The notes under the pieces: model-generated
What the model was told of the DNA's origin: nothing
Databases searched by the model: none
What the model saw: only the letters and a program-made list of their open reading frames with translations
Part shown: positions 28,721 through 37,913 of the stretch, piece after piece
How the letters are laid out: each line of letters begins with the position of its first letter
Numbering within the stretch: the stretch's first letter is position 1
Source: Rhodobacteraceae bacterium IMCC1335
Lineage (GTDB): Bacteria > Pseudomonadota > Alphaproteobacteria > Rhodobacterales > Rhodobacteraceae
NCBI GenBank assembly: GCA_039640495.1
Contig: CP046864.1
Span: 310,001-374,000 of the forward strand
Direction: 5' to 3'
Length of the DNA: 64,000 nucleotides
Program-made: the position numbers and the translations under genes

Positions 28721-29742
28721 CTAATGCGGTTTTACCGGGCCAAGAGTTTGCCGGTTGACGATCCGGGTCTCCAGCAAATGGCTTTCCACGGGGGTTTGGG
28801 TTTTCAGCATGGCAATTAGCGATTTTGCGGCGGCAATGCCCATTTCGCGGTGCGGCACATGCACGGTTGTCAGTTCAGGATCAATCAGTTCAGACACTTC
28901 AATATCGGCAAACCCCGTAATGGATAAATCCTCTGGAACCGCGAGCCCTAATTGTTTGGCGCGTTTTACCGCGCCCACCGCCAAAACATCATTTCCGCAA
29001 ATAACCGCAGTTGGGGGGTGGGGTTGGCCAACAATTGGTCTAAGGCTTTTGCCCCTTCTTGAAAGGTATATGCGGCCTCGATCACCTGCAGCGGGGCGGT
29101 TTGGGCGCCATAATCTGCGATGGCGTGCTCGATGCCGGTGATGCGATCGCGCGCACGGTCATTATTTCGCGTCAAACCGACGATAACCCCCAAGTTGCGA
29201 TGCCCAAGCTCTAAGACTTGACGCGTGATTGTTTGCGCGGCGGCCTGGTTGTCAAAGCCGATATAGCAATGCTCGCTGTCTTTTTTATAAGCCCATGCCA
29301 AAACATAGGGAATATTGCGGCGCGCTAAGAATTGATAGGTTGCATCGGGCCGCGACTGGCCAATCAATAATAAAGCATCGGCTCCCCGCGCCACGAGAGA
29401 TCGGATTTGCTCTTCCTCTAACTCAGGGCGATACGAGCAGCTGGCGATAATCAGCGTAATGCCATTTTCGGCCAAAGTTTCCTGAAAAGCCTGCATGCCC
29501 CTGGCAAAAATCGCATTTTCCATCGTGGGAATGATTGCCCCGATGGTATTGGTGCGTTTGGCGGCCAAGGCCTGCGCGCCAAAATTGGGCGAATAGCCAA
29601 GCGTTTGTATAGCCTGCTGCACTTTCAGGCGGGTCTTTTCCGTGACATGCCCGGAATTGTTCAAACACCGCGAGACGGTGGCTGTTGAAACGGCAGCCAA
29701 ATCTGCAACATCTTGAAGGGTGGGAAGAGGGGTGTGCGACAC
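28721..29742 (-). CDS. LacI family transcriptional regulator, interrupted by one frameshift
   Basis: Start GTG at 29742. The two frames join if one base is added to the G6 run near 29013-29018, restoring NPTPPTAVICGNDVLAVGA and a 340-residue protein. The N-terminal helix-turn-helix and hinge (TLQDVADLAAVSTATVSRCL, then GYSPNFGAQALA) bind DNA. The periplasmic-binding-like core follows, with ARGADALLLIG and FDNQAAAQTI, ending in SITGFADIEVSELIDP and VHVPHREMGIAA. It is divergent from the dehydrogenase-suyAB operon, with a perfect LacI-type palindrome between them. A sequencing undercall is the simplest cause of the break. Confidence 0.9.
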
Positions 29743-29875
29743 AAGCCTGTCTTTCTAAGCTTTGGGCATTTTGTTGAACAGGCTCATCGAAACGCGCCTA
29801 GTTGACGGATTTGTCTCATTTTAACGAATTTTCTTATTTCCGTGATAAATTCCAAATTAAGGATTGTAAACCAAA

Positions 29876-29891
29876 ATGTAAGCGCTTACAT
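29876..29891. promoter_or_regulatory. LacI-family operator
   Basis: ATGTAAGCGCTTACAT is a perfect 16-bp palindrome with the central CG of LacI/GalR operators. It lies between the divergent lacI-type gene (29742) and the dehydrogenase gene (30047). Confidence 0.85.
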
Positions 29892-30046
29892 ACGGACCAA
29901 ATCAAGACTGAATGAGTCGTTGCAGCTGCGCTTCATTGCGCCCATTGTCACTCAAAGGCTTAGATCAGAAAAGTGTAAGCTAGCGGATAAATCGCGGCGC
30001 TAAATTCCAAAAGCGTATAATACGCGGCCAATGGGAGGAACGCATC

Positions 30047-31036
30047 ATGAAGGCACTTGTCTATAGGGGCCCAGAGGTTTTGTCGTTCCAGGATATGCCG
30101 GATCCGCAGCCCGAACGCGGAGAGGTTTTGATCAAAGTTGCAGGCGTTGGTATTTGTGGCTCGGATATGCATGCATTTTTGGGCCATGATGAACGGCGCC
30201 CGGCGCCGCTAATTTTGGGGCATGAAGTGGCGGGCACGATCGCCCAAGGGCCCGAGGCAGGGCGCCGCGTCACGGTGAACCCTTTGGTCTCTTGTGGGAC
30301 ATGCCGCGCCTGCTTAGAGGGCCGCGATAATCTGTGCCCGGATCGCCAGATCATTTCCATGCCACCGCGGCAGGGCGGGTTTGCCGACTATATTTCAATG
30401 CCGCTTGAAAATTTGGTCACCGTGCCTGACGGGTTTTCTCTGTTGGCGGCCAGCCTTGCCGAGCCGATCGCCTGCGGCTGGCACGCCGTTCGATTGGCCC
30501 GCAAAGCCCTGCATACGGCGCCAGAGCAAGCTCGCGCGCTGGTGCTTGGGGGCGGTGCAATTGGCGTAGGGTCTGCGCTGTGTTTGCAAGCGCAAGGCAT
30601 ATCAAATGTTACTCTGGTGGAACCCAATGATTTGCGCCGCACATATTTGGCTGACAAGCTGTCGGTTACCGTGCTGCACCTTGATGGATTGGCAGAAACA
30701 GAGCCGTTTGAGCTGGTGATTGACGGTGTCGGCTTTGTCCAAACCCGCGCGAGCGCTTCGCAAGTGGTACGCCCTGGCGGGGTGATTATGCATATCGGGC
30801 TTGGATCCAGCGAAGGTGGCTTGGATATCCGCCGCGCCACCTTGCAAGAGCTTTCATTCATCGGAACATATACCTACACGGCGGCGGATTTCAGAGCCAC
30901 TGCTGCAGCCATGTTTGCAGGCCAATTGGGCCCGTTAGATTGGTTTGAAACCCGTGCGCTTTCTGCGGGCGCACAAGCTTTTCACGATATCCGCAAAGGT
31001 GCCATAAGGGCCCCGAAAATAGTTTTGAAACCCTGA
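30047..31036 (+). CDS. Zinc-dependent medium-chain alcohol dehydrogenase
   Basis: 329 residues. ATG after GGGAGGAACG. Catalytic-zinc motif GVGICGSDMHAFLGHDE, the signature ILGHEVAGTI, the structural-zinc cysteines CGTCRACLEGRDNLC, and the NAD-binding GGGAIGVGSALCLQAQG. Members include sorbitol, idonate and threonine-type dehydrogenases. Here it is followed within 16 and 13 bases by the two lyase subunit genes, so it probably oxidises a hydroxy acid or polyol (for example a sulfolactate or sugar acid) that enters or leaves the lyase reaction. LacI control is likely. Confidence 0.9.
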   Translation: MKALVYRGPEVLSFQDMPDPQPERGEVLIKVAGVGICGSDMHAFLGHDERRPAPLILGHEVAGTIAQGPEAGRRVTVNPLVSCGTCRACLEGRDNLCPDRQIISMPPRQGGFADYISMPLENLVTVPDGFSLLAASLAEPIACGWHAVRLARKALHTAPEQARALVLGGGAIGVGSALCLQAQGISNVTLVEPNDLRRTYLADKLSVTVLHLDGLAETEPFELVIDGVGFVQTRASASQVVRPGGVIMHIGLGSSEGGLDIRRATLQELSFIGTYTYTAADFRATAAAMFAGQLGPLDWFETRALSAGAQAFHDIRKGAIRAPKIVLKP

Positions 31037-31051
31037 TAAAAGGAAACCACA

Positions 31052-31342
31052 ATGTCAGAAATCCCCCATCTTTTGGTTCACGAGCAAGGCGATAGCGTCG
31101 GGGTCGTTGTTGTTGAAGGTTTGGAAGCCGGCACCGATATGTTGGTCTGTGTTACGCATGACAATTCAACCTTTCGCTTGACCTCAGAGCAAGCGGCCCC
31201 GATTGGCCATAAAATTGCGCTGCAAGATATGACCAAAGGCGATACCGTCTTCAAATATGGCGAAGATATCGGCGTGATGATCGATGATGTTAAAAAAGGC
31301 CATCATCTGCACACGCATAATTGTAAAACGAAACGCTGGTAA
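31052..31342 (+). CDS. suyA: UxaA-family lyase small subunit, probably sulfolactate sulfo-lyase alpha
   Basis: 96 residues forming a SAF domain (HLLVHEQGDSVGVVVVEGLE, then IGHKIALQDMTKGDTVFKYG, ending HHLHTHNCKTKRW). Stand-alone SAF proteins of this size, paired with a separate 390-residue UxaA C-terminal protein, are the architecture of SuyAB, which splits (2R)-3-sulfolactate into pyruvate and sulfite. AAAGGA lies upstream of the ATG. The alternative is a two-gene altronate or galactarate dehydratase. Confidence 0.7.
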   Translation: MSEIPHLLVHEQGDSVGVVVVEGLEAGTDMLVCVTHDNSTFRLTSEQAAPIGHKIALQDMTKGDTVFKYGEDIGVMIDDVKKGHHLHTHNCKTKRW

Positions 31343-31354
31343 GGAGCCCCTATC

Positions 31355-32533
31355 ATGAGCGAACTTTCAAACATCACCATCCAAGGGTATCGCCGCGAAA
31401 ACGGGCGTGTTGGCGTGCGAAACCACGTGTTGATTTTGCCATTGGATGACATTTCAAACGCGGCGTGTGAAGCCGTTGCGAATAACATCAAAGGCACTTT
31501 GGCCATCCCACATGCCTATGGCCGGTTGCAATTTGGCGAAGATCTTGAATTACATTTCCGCACCATTATTGGCACGGGCGCCAATCCGAATGTGGCCGCT
31601 GTTGTGGTTATCGGGATTGAACCGGGTTGGACCAAGCGCGTTGTGGATGGCATTGCCGCAACTGGCAAACCGGTTCTCGGATTTTCAATTGAGCAAAATG
31701 GCGATTTGAAAACAATCATGGATGCCTCGCGCGCCGCGAAAGACATGGTGCATTTCGCTTCTGAATTGCAGCGTGAAGAATGCTCGATCGCGGATCTGTG
31801 GATTTCAACCAAATGCGGCGAATCTGACACCACCACTGGTTTGGGATCATGCCCAACCGTTGGGAATATGTACGATAAATTGTTGCCAGAAGGCATTTAC
31901 GGGTGCTTTGGCGAAACGTCGGAAATCACCGGTGCCGAACATATTTGCCAAAAACGCGCCATCAATGAAGAGGTTGGCGAACGTTGGTATAAAATGTGGA
32001 AAGCCTATCAGGATGATGTGATTTTTGCGCATCAAACCGATGACCTTTCAGACAGCCAGCCGACCAAAGGCAATATTGAGGGCGGCTTAACCACCATCGA
32101 AGAAAAAGCGCTGGGCAATCTAGAGAAAATCGGCCGGACTTCAAAATTCATTGATATTTTGGAGCCCGCCGAAGCGCCAAAAGCTGGCAAGGGGCTTTAT
32201 TTCATGGACAGTTCGTCAGCCGCGGCCGAATGTGTGACCTTGATGGCCGCCGGTGGCTATGTGTTGCATACATTCCCAACGGGTCAGGGTAATGTGATTG
32301 GGAATCCGATTGTTCCTGTGATCAAAATTACCGCCAACCCGCGTACAATTCGTACGATGAGCGAGCATGTGGATGTGGATGTATCGGGTATTTTGCGTCG
32401 CGATATGACGATTGATCAAGCGGGTGATGCGTTGATCGAAATGATCCGCCGCACCGCGAATGGGCGCAATACTGCAGCGGAAGCGCTTGGACATCGTGAA
32501 TTCTCGATGACCAAATTGTATCGCAGCGCCTAA
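31355..32533 (+). CDS. suyB: UxaA-family lyase large subunit, probably sulfolactate sulfo-lyase beta
   Basis: 392 residues, preceded by AAGGAG. Motifs: [58 protein letters not shown] with candidate metal cysteines, [20 protein letters not shown], and [19 protein letters not shown]. These belong to the D-galactarate/altronate dehydratase C-terminal family. The split from the SAF domain and the wording of the N-terminal half fit SuyB best from memory of the family. Product sulfite would need export or oxidation. A hairpin terminator follows. Confidence 0.75.
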   Translation: MSELSNITIQGYRRENGRVGVRNHVLILPLDDISNAACEAVANNIKGTLAIPHAYGRLQFGEDLELHFRTIIGTGANPNVAAVVVIGIEPGWTKRVVDGIAATGKPVLGFSIEQNGDLKTIMDASRAAKDMVHFASELQREECSIADLWISTKCGESDTTTGLGSCPTVGNMYDKLLPEGIYGCFGETSEITGAEHICQKRAINEEVGERWYKMWKAYQDDVIFAHQTDDLSDSQPTKGNIEGGLTTIEEKALGNLEKIGRTSKFIDILEPAEAPKAGKGLYFMDSSSAAAECVTLMAAGGYVLHTFPTGQGNVIGNPIVPVIKITANPRTIRTMSEHVDVDVSGILRRDMTIDQAGDALIEMIRRTANGRNTAAEALGHREFSMTKLYRSA

Positions 32534-32546
32534 TAAACTAGGATTT

Positions 32547-32576
32547 GGCCCGCCGTTGTGGCGGGCCAGATTTTTT
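32547..32576 (+). terminator. Rho-independent terminator of the dehydrogenase-suyAB operon
   Basis: GGCCCGCC pairs perfectly with GGCGGGCC across a 5-base loop, and six T follow at 32571-32576. It starts 14 bases after the suyB stop. Confidence 0.9.
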
Positions 32577-32739
32577 CAACAGGATTTATCGTTCTTGGGT
32601 CTTAAAAAACTGATAACGGACAGATCAAAGTCAGAGAAGTCCAGACGGTTTCCATCACGGTGAATAGATGGCGTGATCATTGTTCGAGATCCAGACGGTA
32701 GCCCCATAGACATTTCAAACCAAATTTAACACGCTGCCA

Positions 32740-33924
32740 TCAACAGAGTTTTCGAAGCCATTGTAACAAGGTGCGTTCCGGATACCCATTGCCATAGCTA
32801 TTCCCAACGCCGTACGTCAGCCAGCCACCGATCTGATCAATAATCTCGCTGGGACATTCTACCGCCCTCAACCTATCACGCATTGAATGCCTGAAGCTGT
32901 GAATTGTATAACCTCGCCCAATCTTTAACTTTAGCCACTTGTTCAAGGCAGCACTTGCTGAGTTGGCATTGGTGCGTTGGCCATCATTGTAATTGGGGAA
33001 GGCAAAGCGACTATCTGTCGATTGGGCTAATATGCGCTCTGTGGCCCATTTAGACGAGCCAACAAGTGGAACCAGCCTTTTACTGCTTAAAGTTTTCAAT
33101 GATCGCCAAGGATGCGGCCTGATGTTGACGCATAGAATACCATCCTGTTCCACGAAGTCTGACCTTAACAGCCCAGCGCCTTCACCCAAGCGTATGCCCG
33201 TGTCAGCTATCAGAGCAATAAGCCACCGCTTTTCATCATCAGCTTTATAACACTTCTGTTGAACCTTCTCGATGTCTTCAGGCTTTACCGGAATGCGTTT
33301 CTTAACCCCTTGACTTGGATCAAAATAGACATTCGAGAAAGGGTTGACGATTGATAGCCCAAACTCACTCAGGGCTAGGTTGATAACGGCTCTTACAGTA
33401 CCAAACACCCTTGCTACAGATGCTCCATTCAGCCCTTTGGCGAATAGATAATCACGGAACTTCGTAGCATCAGACCGAACATATTCGTCGAGGTTTTTCA
33501 TTCCACAGCAATCAATCAGATAGCCGCAACAGCGCCGTACAGCAGCCTCAAACGTTGGTGGACGATGATTGCCTTTTAATCGCAGATAAACAGCCACAGC
33601 TGCTTTCAACGAATGGGTATCTACAGAAGCCTCAGCTGCTGGCTCTTGAACGGCATCAGCGAGTAAATGCTTGCCTGGTAAATCTTCGGAGGAAATCCGC
33701 AGAATATGCCAATGCCTGTCTAACTTAGAGGCATCACTCATGGCCCTAACACGAGCATCCTTGATGGATTTGGTTCTTAAAGAATAAGCAATCCTACCCG
33801 TTCTGTAATGCCGCCGTAAATCTGCGGGTACTCGACGGGAGAAATACCAAACGCCGCTTTTTTTGGAATGTGCAACTATTAGATTTGGTTGCCAGCATGG
33901 TCTACGGCTCACTATCAAAGTCAA
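32740..33924 (-). CDS. Tyrosine recombinase (phage/island integrase)
   Basis: 394 residues. The N-terminal part (WYFSRRVPADLRRHYRTGRI) matches the Arm/DUF6538-type start of island integrases. The catalytic domain keeps the first Arg in ADTGIRLGEGAGLLRSDF, the His-x-x-Arg box in YTIHSFRHSMRDRL, a second His-like position replaced in QIGGWLTYGVGNSYG, and the nucleophile Tyr in NSYGNGYPE. It looks intact. It is next to an 18-bp tRNA 3'-end fragment and marks the left side of an inserted block. Its codon use and A+T-rich flank differ from the neighbours. Confidence 0.92.
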   Translation of the reverse strand: MTLIVSRRPCWQPNLIVAHSKKSGVWYFSRRVPADLRRHYRTGRIAYSLRTKSIKDARVRAMSDASKLDRHWHILRISSEDLPGKHLLADAVQEPAAEASVDTHSLKAAVAVYLRLKGNHRPPTFEAAVRRCCGYLIDCCGMKNLDEYVRSDATKFRDYLFAKGLNGASVARVFGTVRAVINLALSEFGLSIVNPFSNVYFDPSQGVKKRIPVKPEDIEKVQQKCYKADDEKRWLIALIADTGIRLGEGAGLLRSDFVEQDGILCVNIRPHPWRSLKTLSSKRLVPLVGSSKWATERILAQSTDSRFAFPNYNDGQRTNANSASAALNKWLKLKIGRGYTIHSFRHSMRDRLRAVECPSEIIDQIGGWLTYGVGNSYGNGYPERTLLQWLRKLC

Positions 33925-33959
33925 AATAGTGAGGTATTACAATGCGGTATATTAAAAAA

Positions 33960-33977
33960 TGGTGCCCAGGAGAGGAC
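33960..33977 (-). other. tRNA 3'-end fragment, probable integrase attachment site
   Basis: On the minus strand GTCCTCTCCTGGGCACCA is the 3' end of a tRNA (T-stem strand, acceptor strand CCTGGGC, discriminator A, encoded CCA). The matching acceptor GCCCAGG suggests tRNA-Leu. Only these 18 bases are tRNA-like, and the rest of the gene is absent. Located 36 bases from the integrase start, it is the expected remnant of site-specific insertion at a tRNA gene. Confidence 0.65.
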
Positions 33978-34281
33978 GTCGTACTTTATATACTTCTATT
34001 TAATTACATATACTTATTTTTAAACTGAAATTATAAAGCGGTCCTAAAAGTGATCCTGATTTGCAATCGCAATTAGCGTTTCGATTTGTACCTTGCAACC
34101 CAAATCAGACATTCGCAGGGCCAATGCCTGAGGTCTGCTTTGTGGACAAAGCAGGCATCTATATTGCTCGCCTAGTGCCGGATCAGCTTGCTTAGTGGAC
34201 ATTCAGCGCCACGCAAATTTAACTGTATAGAAGGGCTGATTTCTCGAAGCTTCAAAGGGCGGGATCCGATTTTCAGATTAT
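33978..34281. other. Gene-free gap beside the integrase
   Basis: The sequence is A+T-rich near the integrase and more mixed toward the M20 gene. No gene, repeat or RNA is recognised. It probably contains the junction between the integrase fragment and the G+C-rich transport block. Confidence 0.35.
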
Positions 34282-35517
34282 CTAGATATGGTCGGTAGTG
34301 GAGCCCAATGTCCTCAAGAAAAAGGCAAGAGCGGAAATGGCCAAACCCATATCATGCGCCGAAGTGAATTCTTCTGGTTTGTGGCTGACCCCGTCTTGGC
34401 ACCTGACAAACAGCATCGCGATCGGGCAAAGGTCGGCCATGGCCGATGCGTCATGGGTCGCACCGGAAGACAGGTACAGGCCATTTGCATCCGCTTTCTG
34501 GATGGCTTCACACAGGTGGGCGGACAGCTTGTCATCGCATGGTTGAGCGATTTGAGCATAGGTCAAATTGGCCTCGATTGTCAGGTTTTTTTGCGCTGCC
34601 AGTTTTTCGGTGAACCGGCGCAGCGTTTTGCCCGCGTGGTGTCGGGTCTCGTCGCAAGGCGAACGGAATTCAGCAGTCATCCTGACGATTCGCGGCACTG
34701 CGTTGACCATGTTTGGCGCGACAGTGAACGATCCAACCGTGGCGCGTAGATCGGGGGTGGACTGGCCCAACCGGTCCACCTCGGCCACAATGGCAGCAGC
34801 CGAAACCAGTGCATCACGCCGCCCGGCCATTGGCAAAGTTCCCGCATGGCCGGTTTCTCCAGTGACCACGATTTGGTGACGCTCGATCCCGCAAATCGCA
34901 CTTACCACCCCACAGGATTCGCCTTCACGCTCAAGCACAGGGCCTTGTTCAATATGCGTTTCGACAAATCCAATCACGTCGGCGGGACCGCGCGCCAATG
35001 CATCGATTCGGTCGGGATTCAGCCCGAAGGATTTCATCGCATTGCGAAGTGTTATGCCCTGGGTATCCTGCATCGACAAAACGGCCGGGTCGAAGGTTCC
35101 CGCCAGCGCCCGTGATCCGACCAACGCTGTCGGGAAACGAACGCCCTCTTCATCAGCAAAGGCAAGCAACTCGACAGAGAACGGCAAGCTCACAGCGTCC
35201 GAGCGTAGTTTTTCAAGCGCAAGTAAAGGTAGCACGACACCCATCATCCCATCATATGCGCCGCCTTCACGAACCGAATCCAGATGTGACCCCATCAATA
35301 GAGTTTTCGAGCCCGGCGGGCCTTCGTACCGACCCACCAGAGTTCCCGCGTCGTCTATGTCGACGGTCAGGCCAGCCGCTTCCATAAGCGAACGAAGGAA
35401 GTCGATTGCCGCGCGATGTTCAGGTGTAAACGGCAGTCGTGTCACGCCTGGCCCGGCCTCCGAACATGCCGCGAGATCTTCCAGCAGTGCCTCTGCCCGC
35501 GCGCCCCAGTTAGTCAA
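34282..35517 (-). CDS. M20-family amidohydrolase (N-carbamoyl-amino-acid / allantoate amidohydrolase type)
   Basis: About 411 residues from a TTG at 35517 that overlaps the end of the DUF1028 gene; an ATG at 35568 would add an unlikely 17-residue leader. Metal-site motifs: GSHLDSVREGGAYDGMMGVV, FADEEGVRFPTALVGSRA, ETHIEQGPVLER and the C-terminal LSSGATHDASAMADLCPIAM, which is the Zn-dependent hydantoinase/carbamoylase subgroup. It hydrolyses N-carbamoyl or ureido groups in the cytoplasm. It forms an operon with DUF1028 and is divergent from the Opp/Dpp importer, suggesting that the imported compound is its substrate. Confidence 0.88.
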   Translation of the reverse strand: MTNWGARAEALLEDLAACSEAGPGVTRLPFTPEHRAAIDFLRSLMEAAGLTVDIDDAGTLVGRYEGPPGSKTLLMGSHLDSVREGGAYDGMMGVVLPLLALEKLRSDAVSLPFSVELLAFADEEGVRFPTALVGSRALAGTFDPAVLSMQDTQGITLRNAMKSFGLNPDRIDALARGPADVIGFVETHIEQGPVLEREGESCGVVSAICGIERHQIVVTGETGHAGTLPMAGRRDALVSAAAIVAEVDRLGQSTPDLRATVGSFTVAPNMVNAVPRIVRMTAEFRSPCDETRHHAGKTLRRFTEKLAAQKNLTIEANLTYAQIAQPCDDKLSAHLCEAIQKADANGLYLSSGATHDASAMADLCPIAMLFVRCQDGVSHKPEEFTSAHDMGLAISALAFFLRTLGSTTDHI

Positions 35518-36175
35518 GGGTGCGCTCTCTGTCTGACAGAACTGGCACTTGCCTAGCCCAATCGTCATAGTCGCCCGATGTGGCTTTCTGGTAGAGTTGT
35601 TCCAGGGCGGTGACCGGATCGTTGGGATGGTAGTCGATCCGCAAAGTCAAGGGCGGGCGGTCTGGATGTAGCACCAACATCGCGGCAGATAAAAGGCCAC
35701 GGAAATCGCTGCCCACACTCTGTGCTGCCGTGAGGGCCTCCAGCAAACGGCGCTCGAACGGATAATGCGAGGCGGCATAGGCCTCTGCCATGGTCCCCAG
35801 AACAGCGTCACTGCCCAGCATGTTGCCTGACGCGATACCGCCGGCGAAGGTGATGCTGCCTTTGATGTCCTGATTTTCCGAGCCTGTAAATGCGGCGGCA
35901 TTGCCAAGAAGGTCCATCGCAGCAAGTTGCCGGTAAGCGCAGCCTCGGTCGTGGGACGTGACATGGTTCACCGAGTCTTTGGGGCTTGACCCATCGCGAA
36001 GGTGTTGCAGCACTTCTTCACCCCATAGGGTGGACGGTGCCGCGCCCTGGCTAGCGGACATACCTGCGTTTAGATCACCGCGAAGCACCCATCCGCCGAC
36101 GCAGAGGCTACCGGTGGCTGCAGCGCCTCCTATGGCGCCTGTATCGGGATCACGTGCAAGAATTGAAAATGTCAT
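35510..36175 (-). CDS. DUF1028 family Ntn-hydrolase-like protein
   Basis: 221 residues. The N-terminus MTFSILARDPDTGAIGGAAATGSLCVGG is the hallmark of DUF1028, an Ntn-hydrolase-like fold. Later motifs are SASQGAAPSTLWGEE, RGCAYRQLAAMDLLGNAAAF and ASGNMLGSDAVLGTMAEAY. Members often lie beside peptide transporters and amidohydrolases, and the real reaction is not established. First gene of the divergent minus-strand operon. The two identical operators lie in its promoter region. Confidence 0.88.
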   Translation of the reverse strand: MTFSILARDPDTGAIGGAAATGSLCVGGWVLRGDLNAGMSASQGAAPSTLWGEEVLQHLRDGSSPKDSVNHVTSHDRGCAYRQLAAMDLLGNAAAFTGSENQDIKGSITFAGGIASGNMLGSDAVLGTMAEAYAASHYPFERRLLEALTAAQSVGSDFRGLLSAAMLVLHPDRPPLTLRIDYHPNDPVTALEQLYQKATSGDYDDWARQVPVLSDRERTLD

Positions 36176-36200
36176 ATCTCACCTTAACTGGGTTTCTGTT

Positions 36201-36216
36201 ATTTATCATGATAAAT
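36201..36216. promoter_or_regulatory. Operator palindrome, copy 1
   Basis: ATTTATCATGATAAAT is a perfect 16-bp palindrome, identical to the copy at 36228 and 27 bp from it. It lies between the DUF1028 and importer operons. The GntR/FadR regulator at the end of the importer operon is the likely binder. Confidence 0.8.
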
Positions 36217-36227
36217 TGACGATTGCA

Positions 36228-36243
36228 ATTTATCATGATAAAT
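36228..36243. promoter_or_regulatory. Operator palindrome, copy 2
   Basis: A second exact copy of ATTTATCATGATAAAT, 33 bases before the binding-protein start. Two identical sites in one divergent promoter suggest cooperative or dual repression. Confidence 0.8.
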
Positions 36244-36276
36244 ATAGGTGCAGAAACTTAACAGGGAGAACATGAA

Positions 36277-37854
36277 ATGACACTATTATCCTGGACCCGC
36301 CGAGGCCTGATGGCCGCTGCCGGGGCTGCGCTCGTTGCGGGTGGCCTTGTTGCACCGGCAGCCGCGCAGACACCCTCGGGTGTTCTGATCGTCGGCCAGA
36401 TCGCCGAACCGAAATCGCTCGATCCGGCGGCAGTAACCGCAGTCAATGATTTCCGCATTCTTGTGAATGTTTACGAGGGCTTGACCCGGTACAAATCCGG
36501 TACGCTGGAAGTCGAACCGTCTCTGGCCACCAGCTGGGTTATCAGCGCGGACGGCACCGAATATACGTTCACGCTGCGCAACGGCGTAACCTTCCACGAT
36601 GGAACACCGTTCAACGCTGAGGCGGTGAAATTCAATTTTGACCGGATGCTGGACGAATCGCACCCATATCACGATACGGGCCCGTTCCCGCTGTCCTTCT
36701 TCTTCGGCGCGGTAGAATCGACGGATGTAGTCGATGACATGACGGTGAAATTTACCCTTAACGCGCCATATGCGCCCTTTCTGTCGAACCTAGCCTACCC
36801 GACTGGTCTGATGGTATCGCCCGCCGCAGTGGCAGCCCATGGCAAAGAGTTCGGGCGCAACCCTTCCGGCACAGGGCCGTTCAAATTTGCCGAGTGGCGC
36901 TCGAACGAAGCCGTGGTGGTTGAACGCAACGACGCTTATTGGGGTGAAGCGGCAGGCACGCAGGCCGTGGTCTTCCGCCCGATTACCGACGCCAATACCC
37001 GTGTGGCCGAAATGCTGGCCGGTGGCATCGACATGATGGTCGAAGTGCCGCCCACCTCGCTGGGTCAGTTTTCTGGGGACGGATTCATCGTTGGCGAGCA
37101 GGCTGGCCCGCATGTCTGGTTCCTGATACTGAACGCTAAGGAAGGCCCCTTTGCGGACAAGCGGGTGCGCCAGGCTGCCAACTACGCAATCAACAAAGAA
37201 GCTATCGTGAATGACGTACTGGAAGGCACCGCGACCGTGGCTGCAGGTCCGACCCCGCCGGCATTTGCCTGGGCTTACAACGAGGCGCTTGATCCCTATC
37301 CCTATGACCCGGCAAAAGCCAAGGCGCTGATCGCCGAGGCGGGTGTCGACGGCGCAACGCTGACCTTTTATGTGACCGAGGGTGGTTCGGGCATGCTTGA
37401 TCCGGTGCCGATGGGCACTGCCATTCAGGCTGATCTTCAGGCCGTTGGTCTGAACGTGAAGATCAAAACCTACGAGTGGAATACTTTCTTGGGCGAGGTG
37501 AACCCGGGGCTCGAGGGCAAGGCAGACATGGCCGAAATGGCATGGATGACCAACGACCCAGACACGCTGCCCTACCTGGCGCTGCGCTCAGAAGCATGGC
37601 CCGACAAGGGCGGTTTCAACTCAGGTTACTACGCAAACCCGAAGGTTGACGAACTGCTTGAAGCGGCCCGCACTGCGACCGATCAGGACGAACGTGCCCG
37701 GCTCTATCGTGAGATGCAGGAGATCGTTCAGGAAGATGCCCCGTGGGTTTTTGTCGCAAACTGGAAGCAGAATGCGGTAACCAGCGACCGAGTAGAAAAC
37801 TTTGGTCTTGAGCCGTCCTTTCTGTTGAACCTACAAGGTGTTGTGAAAAACTAA
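36277..37854 (+). CDS. Opp/Dpp-type ABC importer binding protein
   Basis: 525 residues. Twin-arginine-like signal WTRRGLMAAAGAALVAGG with cleavage near AAAQTP. The mature protein has IAEPKSLDPAAVTAVNDFRI, YTFTLRNGVTFHDGTPFNAE and RNPSGTGPFKFAEW, which is the SBP_bac_5 family. It binds peptides, opines or modified amino acids. First gene of the importer operon; ATG after AGGGAGAAC. The hairpin after it favours its excess over the permeases. Confidence 0.93.
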   Translation: MTLLSWTRRGLMAAAGAALVAGGLVAPAAAQTPSGVLIVGQIAEPKSLDPAAVTAVNDFRILVNVYEGLTRYKSGTLEVEPSLATSWVISADGTEYTFTLRNGVTFHDGTPFNAEAVKFNFDRMLDESHPYHDTGPFPLSFFFGAVESTDVVDDMTVKFTLNAPYAPFLSNLAYPTGLMVSPAAVAAHGKEFGRNPSGTGPFKFAEWRSNEAVVVERNDAYWGEAAGTQAVVFRPITDANTRVAEMLAGGIDMMVEVPPTSLGQFSGDGFIVGEQAGPHVWFLILNAKEGPFADKRVRQAANYAINKEAIVNDVLEGTATVAAGPTPPAFAWAYNEALDPYPYDPAKAKALIAEAGVDGATLTFYVTEGGSGMLDPVPMGTAIQADLQAVGLNVKIKTYEWNTFLGEVNPGLEGKADMAEMAWMTNDPDTLPYLALRSEAWPDKGGFNSGYYANPKVDELLEAARTATDQDERARLYREMQEIVQEDAPWVFVANWKQNAVTSDRVENFGLEPSFLLNLQGVVKN

Positions 37855-37866
37855 AATGAAGCTTTG

Positions 37867-37886
37867 GGGCCGGTCCTCGCCGGCCC
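37867..37886 (+). terminator. Hairpin between binding protein and permease genes
   Basis: GGGCCGG pairs perfectly with CCGGCCC across a 6-base loop, without a T run. This is typical of mRNA-stabilising or partially terminating hairpins that raise binding-protein levels. Confidence 0.55.
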
Positions 37887-37913
37887 TTGAGGCATTGTGA
37901 GCGGGACACACAC

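Noticed and set aside
32640..32715. Phrase CCAGACGGT occurring twice between suyB and the integrase
   Set aside because: Only nine bases match and no tRNA or integrase core is nearby on that side; too short to call an attachment site.
34298..35387. Several plus-strand frames over the M20 gene
   Set aside because: All are antisense shadows of a conserved metallohydrolase.
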